A stretch of 64,000 nucleotides of DNA, taken from NCBI RefSeq assembly GCF_016862935.1, contig NZ_BONX01000054.1, forward strand, positions 62,001 through 126,000. The letters are read 5' to 3'. Numbering within the stretch: the first letter of the stretch is position 1; every line of letters starts with the position of its first letter. The stretch is from Plantactinospora mayteni. GTDB lineage: Bacteria > Actinomycetota > Actinomycetes > Mycobacteriales > Micromonosporaceae. This document shows, piece by piece, positions 24,013-32,420 of the stretch. The notes under the pieces are model-generated. The model saw only the letters and a list, made by a program, of their open reading frames with translations. It did not search any database and was not told the DNA's origin. The position numbers and the translations under genes are program-made.

Positions 24013-24921
24013 TCAGGCGTCGAAGGGTCGGCCGGTCAGCGCGACGAAGGCGTCTTCCAGCGAGGTCTGCTCGACCCGCAGGTCGGCGGCGACGACCTGG
24101 TTGCGGGCGAGCACGGTGGTCACCGCGAGCAGCAGATCTCCGGTACCGCTCACCACGAGCTGGCTGCCGGCCCGCTCCACCGACGTGACCTCCGGCAACG
24201 CGGTCAACACGGCGTGGTCCAGCGGTGCCGACGGCCGGAACCGGATCCGCTGCCGCTCGTCGACCCGGGAGACCAACCCGGCCGGGGAATCGAGCGCGAC
24301 GAGCCGACCAGAGTCGATTACGGCGAGCCGGTCACAGAGCCGTTCCGCCTCCTCCATGAAGTGCGTGACCAGCAGGATCGTCACGCCCCGGTCGCGGATG
24401 TCCTCGATCAGGTCCCAGGTGTCGCGCCGCGCCTGCGGGTCCAGCCCGGTGGTCAGCTCGTCGAGCACCGCCACCCTCGGGTTGCCGACCAGCGCGAGCG
24501 CGATCGACAGCCGCTGCTTCTGCCCGCCGGACAACCGCCGGAACTGCGTGCCGAGCTTGCCGCTGAGCCGCAGGGTGTCGACCAGATCCCGCCAGTCGGC
24601 CGGGTGGCGATAGAAGGAGCTGAACAGCTCCATCGCCTCGCCGACCGTGAGCTTGTCGGGCAGCTCGCTCTCCTGGAGTTGCGCACCGAGCAACTGCCGC
24701 AGCTCACCGGTGTCGCGTCGCGGGTCGATGTCGCAGACCCGGATGGTCCCGCCGTCCGGGGTACGCAGCCCCTCGACGCACTCGACCGTCGTGGTCTTGC
24801 CGGCCCCGTTGGGACCCAGGATGCCGAAGATCTCGCCCTGCTCGACGGCGAAACCGACCCCGTCCACCACGGTGTGGTCGCCGTAGCGCTTGACGAGGCC
24901 GTCAACCTCGATGATTGCCAT
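24013..24921 (-). CDS. ABC transporter ATP-binding protein (ABC-2 exporter)
   Basis: This 302-residue ATPase starts at ATG 24921; the longer open frame upstream has no homology. It has Walker A (LGPNGAGKTT), signature LSGGQKQR, Walker B (VAVLDELTTGLD, Leu replacing the common Pro) and an H-loop (LLVTHFMEE). The C-terminal 80 residues match DrrA-type exporters. It is first in the exporter and two-component unit. The 218-bp gap upstream contains a 10-bp palindrome ACCGATCGGT (25005-25014), a possible operator. Confidence 0.93.
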   Translation of the reverse strand: MAIIEVDGLVKRYGDHTVVDGVGFAVEQGEIFGILGPNGAGKTTTVECVEGLRTPDGGTIRVCDIDPRRDTGELRQLLGAQLQESELPDKLTVGEAMELFSSFYRHPADWRDLVDTLRLSGKLGTQFRRLSGGQKQRLSIALALVGNPRVAVLDELTTGLDPQARRDTWDLIEDIRDRGVTILLVTHFMEEAERLCDRLAVIDSGRLVALDSPAGLVSRVDERQRIRFRPSAPLDHAVLTALPEVTSVERAGSQLVVSGTGDLLLAVTTVLARNQVVAADLRVEQTSLEDAFVALTGRPFDA

Positions 24922-25139
24922 ACCAGCAGCGTGCCGTCCGCGCTCCGGCGCCGAATCGACCACGCGGTCACGGCCGGCGCGGGCCGCGATGGGTACGCCG
25001 ATCAACCGATCGGTGGATGCCAGCCGGACCACCCGGGCGGCTGCCCAAGCGGGGCAGCTCGACAGTCTGCTGACCGGACACCTGGCGGCTCGTCGGCTCT
25101 GTCCGGCAAGGCTGCGTCCGGGTGATGCCGGCGGCCCGG

Positions 25140-25670
25140 CTAACCCATCGACTTGGCCCCGTCGATCGCCTCCCGGACGATGTCGGCGTGCCCGGCGTGC
25201 TGCGCCGTCTCGGCGATGACGTGCTGGAGTACCCGCCGCGCGCTCCACCGCGCCCCCGGCTCGAACCACGGCGCGGGCGGCAGCTCGTGGTCGGCGTCGA
25301 GATCGGGGAGCGTACGCACCAGCTCGTCCGTACGCCGCGCGACCTCCTCGTACTCCTCCAGCAGCCCGGCCAGGGTCTCCCCGGCTTCCATCCGGAACCC
25401 GGCCGCATACGCCTCGTACGCGGCGGGATCGTCGCCGGCCGCCATCGCCGAGCCTCCCTCGACGATGAACCGGGTCCACTGCCGCTCCGTCGCCGTGACG
25501 TGCTTGATCAGCCCGCCAACGCAGAGCGCGCTGACCGTGCTGCGGGTGGCCGCCTGCTCGTCGCTGAGCCCGCGCGCGGTGAAGCGCAGGAAGAACCGCG
25601 CCTTGCCCAGGGACTCCAGCAGGTCGGCCCGCTCGCCGGTCAGAGTCTTCTCGGAGGTCGTCGTCGCCAT
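25140..25670 (-). CDS. DinB-family protein
   Basis: This 176-residue cytoplasmic protein starts at ATG 25670 (GGAAG upstream). The four-helix DinB/DUF664 fold is visible: LLESLGKARFFLRFTARGLS, then GGLIKHVTATERQWTRFI with a metal-site histidine, and a terminal LQHVIAETAQHAGHADIVRE with two more histidines. Members bind a divalent metal and include thiol transferases such as mycothiol-dependent enzymes; the activity here is unknown. It is divergent from the large gene at 25804 across 133 bp. Confidence 0.9.
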   Translation of the reverse strand: MATTTSEKTLTGERADLLESLGKARFFLRFTARGLSDEQAATRSTVSALCVGGLIKHVTATERQWTRFIVEGGSAMAAGDDPAAYEAYAAGFRMEAGETLAGLLEEYEEVARRTDELVRTLPDLDADHELPPAPWFEPGARWSARRVLQHVIAETAQHAGHADIVREAIDGAKSMG

Positions 25671-25803
25671 GGTCGTCTTCCTTCGTCTCGAAGTGCCATC
25701 GCCGTGTTCTGCCCTGACGCTACGACCCATTGCGGTCACTTCCTGGCCGCTATGGCTCGTACCGACGCGAAGTTCGTCGGTCGTTGCTGGCACCATTCGC
25801 CAG

Positions 25804-28800
25804 ATGCAGAGCATGACGTCTCCCGATGGTCAACGGGTGTGGGTCCCGGCCGGCGACGGATACGAGCTGAGCCTGGACGGCACGGGTCTGGCATGTCGCG
25901 ACCGGCAGGGCCGACCCTGCGCGCCGATCCCGCGCCAGGTAGGGGCGACCAGGACCTATCCGGCCTGGGCGCTGATCCAGGACCCGGACGGGGCTCAAGC
26001 GGCTCTCGCGGTCATACCCGGCCTGGACCGAGCCGCCAGCGGCAAGCCACACGACGCCGCGGCCGTCTACAAGGAACTGTCCAGCCGGCTACCCGTCGCG
26101 CACCAGCCGGTGTTCCTGGAACACGCCGGCCGGGCGCTCGTTGCCGCCGGTGACCCGAAGCGAGCCGCCGTGATGTTCGCCCGGGCGCGCGAGGTCGAGG
26201 AGGCGCACCACCTGCCGGTCGACCCGGCGATCTGGTTGGCGGCACACCGGGAGTTCGCGACGGCCGGGGCGTTGAGTGCAAAATCCGCCGACTCGTTCGG
26301 GCGCCGGTTGGCGGATCTCCTCGATCCGGAGCCCGCTCTCACGGCGCTGGTCGAGTTGGCGGTGCTCCGTACCCGGAGCGGGCTGCCGCCCTGGCCCGCG
26401 CTGCCCCGGCAGCTCACGTCGGCGACCCGTCGGGCCGGCCGGGACGTGGGAGCCGAACAGCAGCGACTCGTCGATCGGCTGCTGCCGCTGCCCGCCTTCC
26501 GCGAGTCGCCCAGACCGGTCTGGTCGTACTGGCGCCCGGCGATCATCGCCCTGGCGAACTCCTCCCCGGAGGTGCGGAGCCGGTTGCTCGACCTGTTCCC
26601 GGTCGTCGACGGTGGCTGGTGGCTGGGTGTGCTCCAGGACGGCGGCGCGCTGACCACGTTCAGCAGCGATGTCGGGGCCCCGGCCGACTGGCTCCGCCGG
26701 GCTCTGCTGCAAGCGAAGAAGCTGCGGGGGGTCGTGCCGGTCGAGTTCGTGGGACTGATCGCCCGGTTGAGTGCCCGACTGATCGCCGACGGGGTGCCGG
26801 TCCGGCTGCATGGCCTGGGCGGTTGTGGCGTGCGGATGCTGGAGGTGTGCCTCCAGCATGGCGTATCCGTGGTGGCGCCGGCCGAGGACAGCTTCCCGGG
26901 CGACCTGCACGACTGGCTGCGTTACCGGCGCCCGAACGAGGACCTTCCCATGCTGGCCGCCCATCCCACCTTCGCGCCTCTGTTGGACCAGGAGCTGAGC
27001 GACCCGTCCGACCGTGACCGTGCCGATCTGGAGCGTGTTCCGGCGCTTCGGGCCCGGCTCCGGAAGGTTGCCGGCACCCGGTCGGCCGCCCTCGCGGAAC
27101 TGCCCCGGCATCCGGCGGACGACGCTGCGGTCTTCCACGCGCTGTCCGGGCTGGAGGGCCGGGGCAGCGCCGAACCCGGAATGCTGTACGGCATCCAGTT
27201 CGCCAGCCGGATCCTGGCCGGCTCGCCGGACGTGACCGGGTGGGACAACGGCCCTGACCTGCCGGGCGGCGACACCTGGACGTCCCTGATCGGCCGTATC
27301 GGTGTGGTGGCCCTGCGCGCCGTGGCCGCCTCGACCCGCCCCGAGCGTCGCGAGCGGTTGCTGGCGCTGTTGGAGGTGTGGGCGGAGACGATCTTCGCCG
27401 AGCCGGACGGCCGGTTACGGGTCGGGGTGGCCGAGGCCGAGCGCGTCCTCGCCGCCGACGCGACCGGAACGGCCATCGCGACGGGTTGGGGCGAGAGAAC
27501 GGGCGAGCGCCGGTTCGTCGACCTGCGTACCGGCGACGGCGAGCCGCCGTCCCTGGGGCGGGTGGTCGAGGTGGCCGACGTACCGCGCGGCTGGGGCGGT
27601 GCCGACCGGCTGCGTCGGCTCGTCGCCCTCGTCCGGGACCGGGGTCCGGTGCCGTGGGACACGGACGCCGTACTGCTGCTCGCGGAGCGTACCGGGCTGA
27701 GTCGCGCCGGGGCGGCACTCGTCCTGGCTGGGGTACCCGGCGCCTGGCGCTACTACACGCCGTTGCTGGACGCGACGGAACGCGACGTCCTGCGGATCAC
27801 GACCGTCGAGGTCGACAGGGCCAAGGAGGAACTGCACCGGGTCACCGACGAGCAGCGGCTCGACCTGCTGGCCGACGTGCTGCCCGATGAGCCGGCCGAG
27901 CTGTGGGAGCCGGGCGGCCTGCGCACGGTGGCCGAACGGGTGGCGGAGACCTGGGTCTGCTTGTTCGGTCGCAGGGTTCGGATTCCGGAGGAGACCGTGT
28001 CCTCGGCCGGATCGCTCGCCACCGAGATGTCCGCCGTCGACCTCTGTGCCTCGCTCGCTGAGCCACACACCGTTCCGCTGCTTACCACCGACGTGGACAC
28101 CTGGTTGGAGAAGGCTGGTTTTGAGCACTACCGCTACCTTCGCGTGGCGAGCGCCGATGACGAGGCCGACGTCGAGCGGTTGGTGGCCACCCTCGCTCTT
28201 GGAGTCCGCTGGGCCTACGCCGCGTTGCCGGCTGGCGATCCGGTCCGCGCGGGCGTACCCGCAACGGTAGAGTTGCTGCGTGCGCGGCTGGCCAATCCGG
28301 GGCTGATCCTGACGGCGGGCTCGCCCGCCTTCGGCTATCGAACCCCCGGGGAGGCTCGCGCCGCGTTCGGGGCCGAGCCGTACCGTGGCCCGGTGCCGCT
28401 CGAGCTGGAGACCGTCGACGACGGGCTGGCGATCGTCGTGCCACAGGGCGGGGACGTTCGGGAGCGCCTCTATTTCCGGCCCGCACTCCTCACCGGTGAC
28501 GACCGATGCCGACGCCTGCTGGACGTGTGCCAGTACCCGGAGGCACTCGACGTCGTCAGGTGGCTGCTCGGCGAGGACTGCGATCGAATGCTTTCGCGGA
28601 TCAGGTCCGGCGCCCTGCCCGAGGGCGCCTTCGAGGCGGATCCGTCGGTGACCGTGCCCGACCTGGTGGCGGAGGTGTCTGAGCGGTTTGATCTCAAGCC
28701 CGAACCGGCCGCTCTCTACCTGCAACTCCTGACGCTGCTCAACCCCACCGATCGGCACGTACGTCGCTGGAACGGCTGGCAACCAGTGCGGCACAAGCAG

Positions 28801-29061
28801 GCGGTCGCGGCGCTGGTCGAGCGGGGGCTGGTGGTCGAGGCGAAGCGGGCGCGGGCCGGGCGCGGGGTGTTCCTGCCGGGCGGCTGGACCGAGTGGGCGA
28901 AGCCCAGCCTGCCGCTGGAGACCTGGAAGGCGGACCTGTACGGACTGAAGCTCTATCACGGCGAGGTGACGTCCGACGGCGTGTTCTGGCCCCACCGGCC
29001 GCTACCCGAGCTGTACGCCACCGCCTGGCAGCGGGTTCGTACCGGCGACCAGCCCGGCTAG
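25804..29061 (+). CDS. Very large orphan protein of the kind annotated as DNA-binding in actinomycetes
   Basis: This 1085-residue soluble protein has no signal peptide or membrane helix. Neither ATG 25804 nor ATG 25813 has a clear ribosome site. Residues about 60-140 are TPR-like (AAVYKELSSRLPVAHQPVF, GRALVAAGDPKRAAVMFARA). The middle is helical and Leu/Arg-rich without a recognised domain. Residues about 990-1060 look like a winged helix (HKQAVAALVERGLVVEAKRA), ending in HRPLPELYATAWQRV. From memory it resembles the large protein that accompanies MoxR ATPase and vWA genes in Streptomyces-type conflict systems, but no such partners are present. An IS1380 remnant follows directly, so loss of the downstream partners is plausible. 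Confidence 0.7.
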   Translation: MQSMTSPDGQRVWVPAGDGYELSLDGTGLACRDRQGRPCAPIPRQVGATRTYPAWALIQDPDGAQAALAVIPGLDRAASGKPHDAAAVYKELSSRLPVAHQPVFLEHAGRALVAAGDPKRAAVMFARAREVEEAHHLPVDPAIWLAAHREFATAGALSAKSADSFGRRLADLLDPEPALTALVELAVLRTRSGLPPWPALPRQLTSATRRAGRDVGAEQQRLVDRLLPLPAFRESPRPVWSYWRPAIIALANSSPEVRSRLLDLFPVVDGGWWLGVLQDGGALTTFSSDVGAPADWLRRALLQAKKLRGVVPVEFVGLIARLSARLIADGVPVRLHGLGGCGVRMLEVCLQHGVSVVAPAEDSFPGDLHDWLRYRRPNEDLPMLAAHPTFAPLLDQELSDPSDRDRADLERVPALRARLRKVAGTRSAALAELPRHPADDAAVFHALSGLEGRGSAEPGMLYGIQFASRILAGSPDVTGWDNGPDLPGGDTWTSLIGRIGVVALRAVAASTRPERRERLLALLEVWAETIFAEPDGRLRVGVAEAERVLAADATGTAIATGWGERTGERRFVDLRTGDGEPPSLGRVVEVADVPRGWGGADRLRRLVALVRDRGPVPWDTDAVLLLAERTGLSRAGAALVLAGVPGAWRYYTPLLDATERDVLRITTVEVDRAKEELHRVTDEQRLDLLADVLPDEPAELWEPGGLRTVAERVAETWVCLFGRRVRIPEETVSSAGSLATEMSAVDLCASLAEPHTVPLLTTDVDTWLEKAGFEHYRYLRVASADDEADVERLVATLALGVRWAYAALPAGDPVRAGVPATVELLRARLANPGLILTAGSPAFGYRTPGEARAAFGAEPYRGPVPLELETVDDGLAIVVPQGGDVRERLYFRPALLTGDDRCRRLLDVCQYPEALDVVRWLLGEDCDRMLSRIRSGALPEGAFEADPSVTVPDLVAEVSERFDLKPEPAALYLQLLTLLNPTDRHVRRWNGWQPVRHKQAVAALVERGLVVEAKRARAGRGVFLPGGWTEWAKPSLPLETWKADLYGLKLYHGEVTSDGVFWPHRPLPELYATAWQRVRTGDQPG

Positions 29062-29136
29062 CTGGCGCTGCTGCGGATTCTCGCGGACCGGGCCGGGTTG
29101 ACCGGGGCGTTGTCGGCCGGGCTGGCGCGCAGATAA
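29062..29136 (+). pseudogene. IS1380-family transposase N-terminal remnant
   Basis: Directly after the TAG of the large gene, and in its frame, 24 codons read LALLRILADRAGLTGALSAG then LARR and a stop. This resembles the N-terminal motif of IS1380-type transposases. No start, inverted repeat or remainder of the element is visible. Confidence 0.5.
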
Positions 29137-29280
29137 ACGGCGCCTTGCCGGACCTGTACCTCGGTCGGTCGTGCTCGTCCGCCGCCACGAGCGCGGTCTT
29201 GACCCGGGCGTACTCGGTGGCGAGGTCCGGGTGGCGGTGCAGGTGGTCGCGGAAGAGCGGCAGGTGTCGCCAGTGCGGGG
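29130..29280 (-). pseudogene. GrpB-family (UPF0157) C-terminal remnant
   Basis: The minus strand reads HWRHLPLFRDHLHRHPDLAT then EYARVKTALVAADEHDRPRY and SGKAPFI. This matches the C-terminal helical part of GrpB-family nucleotidyltransferase-like proteins. The N-terminal nucleotidyltransferase half is absent and no start is present. Confidence 0.65.
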
Positions 29281-29327
29281 AGGGCGGCCTCCCAGATGTG
29301 CAGGTGGTGGGTGGTTCAACAAGATCG

Positions 29328-29361
29328 CCGGACCACCCCCACGGGCGTGGGGGTGGTCCGG
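29328..29361. terminator. Perfect 15-bp hairpin, bidirectional terminator
   Basis: CCGGACCACCCCCAC (29328-29342) pairs perfectly with 29347-29361 around GGGC. It lies between the large plus-strand gene and the minus-strand DUF1801 gene ending at 29422. It resembles some type I-E CRISPR repeats in composition, but it occurs once. Confidence 0.65.
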
Positions 29362-29421
29362 ACGGCGTCGCTCTTGCCGTGCGCCATGACCCAGACGCTG
29401 CCACGGCAGACACCCTGGCAG

Positions 29422-29766
29422 CTACAAGGCAGCCGTGGTCTTTTCCAGGATGCTGGCAAGTGCGCTGTAGTCGACGTCCTGCCCTTCTTTGATGTCGACG
29501 GTCTTGCGCTCGCCGTTGCCCATCGCCCGGAGGAATCCCTTGACCTCAGGGATGTCCGTCGCGTTGAACACCATGAACGAGACCTTGGCCTTGGCTATCG
29601 CGATGACGGCCGCGTGGTGTCCGTTCTTGACGTAGTGCGGCTTGCCGTACTCAAGCCGTTCCTCGACACCTGGAATGGCCTGGCCGATCATCGCACGTAG
29701 TTTCTCGCATACGTCGATCTGCCACGGCTGTGCCTTGTTGATGTACTGGGTGACGTCGTCGTTCAC
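29422..29766 (-). CDS. DUF1801 protein (YdhG-like)
   Basis: This 114-residue cytoplasmic protein starts at GTG 29766 with AGGAGAAG upstream; the frame continues upstream but that part belongs to no gene. It has DUF1801 features: VCEKLRAMIGQAIPGVEERL, EYGKPHYVKNGHHAAVIAIA, KVSFMVFNATDIPEVKGFL. The fold is thought to bind small ligands or iron-related partners; its function is unknown. It lies 80 bp downstream of the reductase gene on the same strand and is probably co-transcribed. Confidence 0.9.
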   Translation of the reverse strand: MNDDVTQYINKAQPWQIDVCEKLRAMIGQAIPGVEERLEYGKPHYVKNGHHAAVIAIAKAKVSFMVFNATDIPEVKGFLRAMGNGERKTVDIKEGQDVDYSALASILEKTTAAL

Positions 29767-29846
29767 GGTCTTCTCCTGGCTTGCTGCTCGCGGGAAATCG
29801 AAGTTGCCTTCGCGGGGCGCGCCCGAGCGGATCCGGGTGGTGTTCG

Positions 29847-30395
29847 TCAGTCGGTGGTGGGGTGGTAGGTGAGGACGACGACTCCCGAGGTGAATGTCGT
29901 CGTGCCGGTGAGTTGCACGGGGGTGGCGCTGTCGGGCCGGAAAAGGGGTTCGCCCCCGCCCTTGATGACGGGGTAGATCCAGATGCGGTACTCGTCGAGC
30001 AGCCCGTGCTTGGCGAGGTCGTCGGTGAGCCGGCCGCAGCCCCAGGTGAGGATGTCGTTGCCGGGTTGGGACTTCAGCTCGGTGACCTCGGAGATCAGGT
30101 CGCCACCCGGGATGATCGTCGAGTTGTCCCAGTCGGCGGGCTTGTCCAAGGTGGCGGAGACCGCGTACTTGGCGATGCTGTTGACGTGGTCGCCGTAGGG
30201 GTTGCCGCCCATGTTGGGCCAGGTTTCGGCCATGCCCTGGTAGGTGACGCGGCCGAGTAGCAGTGCGTCGCAACCCAGAGTGAGCTTCAGGGCGTACTCC
30301 ATGGCGTCCTGGCTGTTGTGCTGCATAGACCACAGGTGGGGGTTGTCAATGTACCCGTCGAGCGTGGTGTACGTGGAGGCGATGATTTTCCGCAT
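29847..30395 (-). CDS. Dihydrofolate reductase family protein (RibD C-terminal-like)
   Basis: This 182-residue cytoplasmic protein starts at ATG 30395 after GGAAGGAACC. Family motifs are MRKIIASTYTTLDGYIDNPH, CDALLLGRVTYQGMAETWP, a glycine motif GNDILTWGCGRLTDDLAKHG and IWIYPVIKGGGEPLF. It is a second intact relative of the protein at 16023 but only distantly similar. A presumed NADPH-dependent reductase with unknown substrate; it forms a likely unit with the DUF1801 gene. Confidence 0.9.
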   Translation of the reverse strand: MRKIIASTYTTLDGYIDNPHLWSMQHNSQDAMEYALKLTLGCDALLLGRVTYQGMAETWPNMGGNPYGDHVNSIAKYAVSATLDKPADWDNSTIIPGGDLISEVTELKSQPGNDILTWGCGRLTDDLAKHGLLDEYRIWIYPVIKGGGEPLFRPDSATPVQLTGTTTFTSGVVVLTYHPTTD

Positions 30396-30560
30396 GGCTG
30401 GTTCCTTCCGAGTGATTTGTGGCAATCAACTGATACGGCATGTGCGATCGTGATCGCTGGCCGTCGAATCTGCCTGGTGACCTCCTAGGGTCGGCGATGC
30501 CCCATGGTGCGGGTCGGGGCGTGCCGCGCGAGGCGGGCGTCGCGGGTGGCCGGTGCGCCT

Positions 30561-31604
30561 CTACTTGAGACGGAAGACGTGGACCATGTGGGGTGCGTCG
30601 ATGAGGGTGTGCGGCGCCAGTGCGTGGTATGCCCAGACGTGAACCCATGCGTTGCCGGTTCGCACCGTGAGCACCGTCTTGAACATTCCCGGCGCGAAGT
30701 AGGTCAACAGCAGGAAGGCGACCGACAGGGCGGCGTTGCTCGGTGTGGTGAACACCGTCCATGCGTCCCAGATGTGCAGCGCCGTATAGGTGAGCCCGCC
30801 CAGGATTACCGTGGTCGCGGTCGATCCGGTGAGTCGGAGAAAGCGCGGCACCAGGATTGCGTAGATGAAGATCATGGCGGGTAGCACGGCGCCAGCGAGG
30901 TACAGCGTGAAGGTGAGGGAAGCCCCGAGCACGAGTTGACCGGTGGTGAGATCGAAGATCCCTGGAGCGAGCACGGCGATCTGGACGAGTGATTCGATCA
31001 AGAGGATGGCGCCGATGAGAAGGCTGTCGGCCCGGCGGTTGCTCGAGCGGAGGTTGAGCGCCTCGGCGGAGTAGCGCCGCCGGAAGAACAGGAGCGGAAC
31101 GACCGCGTAGACGAGGAGGTTGTAGGTCGCCCACGCGATGGACTCGGCGGGGCTGACGTGTTCGTGCGTTCCATAGATCGAGCCGGCGAGGTGAAGCCCG
31201 AAGGGGTGCCATCCGGCGAGTCGGGCAAGGATGAAGCCCAGCCCCAGCCCACCAGCCCCATAGAGGAGCAGGAGCAGCGTCTCGCGGGCGGCCACCGAGC
31301 GCTCCGGCGCGCGGTCGGCCAGGTTGGGCAGCGTCCGCTTGCGCGTGAGCCAGTACGTCAGCACGGTGAGCAGGACTACCTCGGCGAGGGCCAGGTTGGC
31401 GTCCAGCAGGTGGCCGACCGGCGTCTGGGTCGCAGCGGTTGACCAGTCGAACGGCAGCGCGTCTCCCGCCACGGCAAGGACCACCGCGTTGATCCCGAGC
31501 CAACCGATGGCGGTGAGGTGGACGGCGCGACTGTGGAGCAGTGCGGTCAGGCCATGCCGGGGCGGTCGTGGCTGTACGTCGGCCTTGCGGGAGAGCGTCA
31601 CCAT
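30561..31604 (-). CDS. Polytopic membrane protein, possibly CPBP-like
   Basis: This 347-residue protein has about eight hydrophobic segments (AIGWLGINAVVLAVAGDALP; LALAEVVLLTVLTYWL; LLLLLYGAGGLGLGFILARL; ATYNLLVYAVVPLLFF; LPAMIFIYAILVPRFL). Histidines in YTALHIWDAW and VHVWAYHALAPH lie in the positions where CPBP intramembrane proteases carry metal ligands, but the usual EExxxR motif is not visible, so protease function is doubtful. ATG 31604 follows GGAG. It is divergent from the TetR gene across 74 bp containing repeated TGTGCTA sites and is the probable target of that regulator. Confidence 0.75.
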   Translation of the reverse strand: MVTLSRKADVQPRPPRHGLTALLHSRAVHLTAIGWLGINAVVLAVAGDALPFDWSTAATQTPVGHLLDANLALAEVVLLTVLTYWLTRKRTLPNLADRAPERSVAARETLLLLLYGAGGLGLGFILARLAGWHPFGLHLAGSIYGTHEHVSPAESIAWATYNLLVYAVVPLLFFRRRYSAEALNLRSSNRRADSLLIGAILLIESLVQIAVLAPGIFDLTTGQLVLGASLTFTLYLAGAVLPAMIFIYAILVPRFLRLTGSTATTVILGGLTYTALHIWDAWTVFTTPSNAALSVAFLLLTYFAPGMFKTVLTVRTGNAWVHVWAYHALAPHTLIDAPHMVHVFRLK

Positions 31605-31620
31605 CTATCTCCGGAGGTTT

Positions 31621-31668
31621 TTGTGATACGACTGTGCTACGACGGGCTACCCTAACACAACTGTGCTA
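31621..31668. promoter_or_regulatory. Candidate TetR operators in the divergent promoter region
   Basis: The 74-bp region holds ACTGTGCTA twice (31631-31639 and 31660-31668) and TTGTGATA at 31621. The second copy forms a dyad, TAACACA-AC-TGTGCTA (31653-31668). Both genes face away from it, so one repressor could control both. Confidence 0.5.
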
Positions 31669-31678
31669 TAAAAGTTCC

Positions 31679-32305
31679 ATGCCCAAAGTGGTGGATCCGG
31701 CAGAGCGTCGACGAGAGCTGGTCGAGGCGGTATTGCGGGTGATGCGCCGCGACGGTCTGGAGCAAGCCTCAGTCCGCAACGTCGCCCGTGAGGCGGGACT
31801 GTCGATGGGCTCGCTGCGTCACTACTTCGCAAGCCAGTCCGAACTCATGGTGTTCGCGTTCCGGACGGTCATCGACCGGATCGAGTCCCGCCTCGCCGCG
31901 TTGGAGCCCGAGCCCGACCCGACGCGACGAGCGCAGCGCCTACTGGCGGAGCTGCTCCCGCTCGACGACGAACGGCGGGCAGAGAACGAAGTCTGGTTGG
32001 CCTTCAACTCCCGGGCCATGGTCGACCCTGCGCTTCGGGCCCTGCGTGACGAGGGATACGACGCCCTGCGGGCCGGCTGTCAAGCGATGGTTACCGACCT
32101 CTCGGCGGCCGGTCTGGCCCCGACCGACGTACGGACGGAGGCCGAACGGCTACACGCCCTGCTGGACGGCCTTGCCGTGCACGCGGCCATGCGGCCGGAC
32201 ATCCACACGGCCGAGTCGTTGACAGCCGCCATCGCACGTCACCTCGACGCCCTCGCGATCGAACGCTCTGCGCGCGACGCGGCTGAGGGCGAGGACCCAG
32301 CGTGA
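31679..32305 (+). CDS. TetR-family transcriptional regulator
   Basis: This 208-residue regulator starts at ATG 31679. The N-terminal TetR helix-turn-helix (VLRVMRRDGLEQASVRNVAR, then EAGLSMGSLRHYFASQSEL) is clear. The ligand domain has a TetR_C_6-like ending (HALLDGLAVHAAMRPDIHTA). It is divergent from the membrane protein gene, and autoregulation plus repression of that gene is the simple model. Its ATG is preceded by AAAAGTTCC rather than a strong ribosome site. Confidence 0.93.
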   Translation: MPKVVDPAERRRELVEAVLRVMRRDGLEQASVRNVAREAGLSMGSLRHYFASQSELMVFAFRTVIDRIESRLAALEPEPDPTRRAQRLLAELLPLDDERRAENEVWLAFNSRAMVDPALRALRDEGYDALRAGCQAMVTDLSAAGLAPTDVRTEAERLHALLDGLAVHAAMRPDIHTAESLTAAIARHLDALAIERSARDAAEGEDPA

Positions 32306-32348
32306 GCGACCCCGATCCGGTTTTCATAACGGTGGCATCGGGACGTGG

Positions 32349-32392
32349 CGCCGCCCGACGGGCGACCGGGTAGGTCGGCCCGCCGGGCGGCG
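32349..32392 (-). terminator. Hairpin terminator of the alpha-L-fucosidase gene
   Basis: A stem of about 19 bp with one bulge and one mismatch (CGCCGCCCGACGGGCGACC with GGTCGGCCCGCCGGGCGGCG) begins 28 bp past the minus-strand stop at 32421. It may also terminate the convergent TetR gene. Confidence 0.65.
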
Positions 32393-32420
32393 GTGGGGGT
32401 GGGGTGGAACGTCCTGCGGG

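Noticed and set aside
25005-25014. ACCGATCGGT palindrome upstream of the ABC exporter as a definite operator
   Set aside because: A single 10-bp palindrome in a high-GC genome is weak evidence; mentioned only as a possibility.
25671-25814. Earlier start for the DinB gene at 25814
   Set aside because: It would overlap the start of the divergent large gene and lacks a ribosome site; ATG 25670 has GGAAG and begins the family sequence.
29328-29361. Possible type I-E-like CRISPR repeat (palindromic GGACCACCCCCAC..GTGGGGGTGG)
   Set aside because: It occurs once, with no spacer-repeat array and no cas genes in the window; a terminator hairpin explains it.
30561-31604. Firm assignment of the membrane protein as a CPBP intramembrane protease
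   Set aside because: Histidine positions are suggestive but the EExxxR motif is not visible, so only a tentative label is used.
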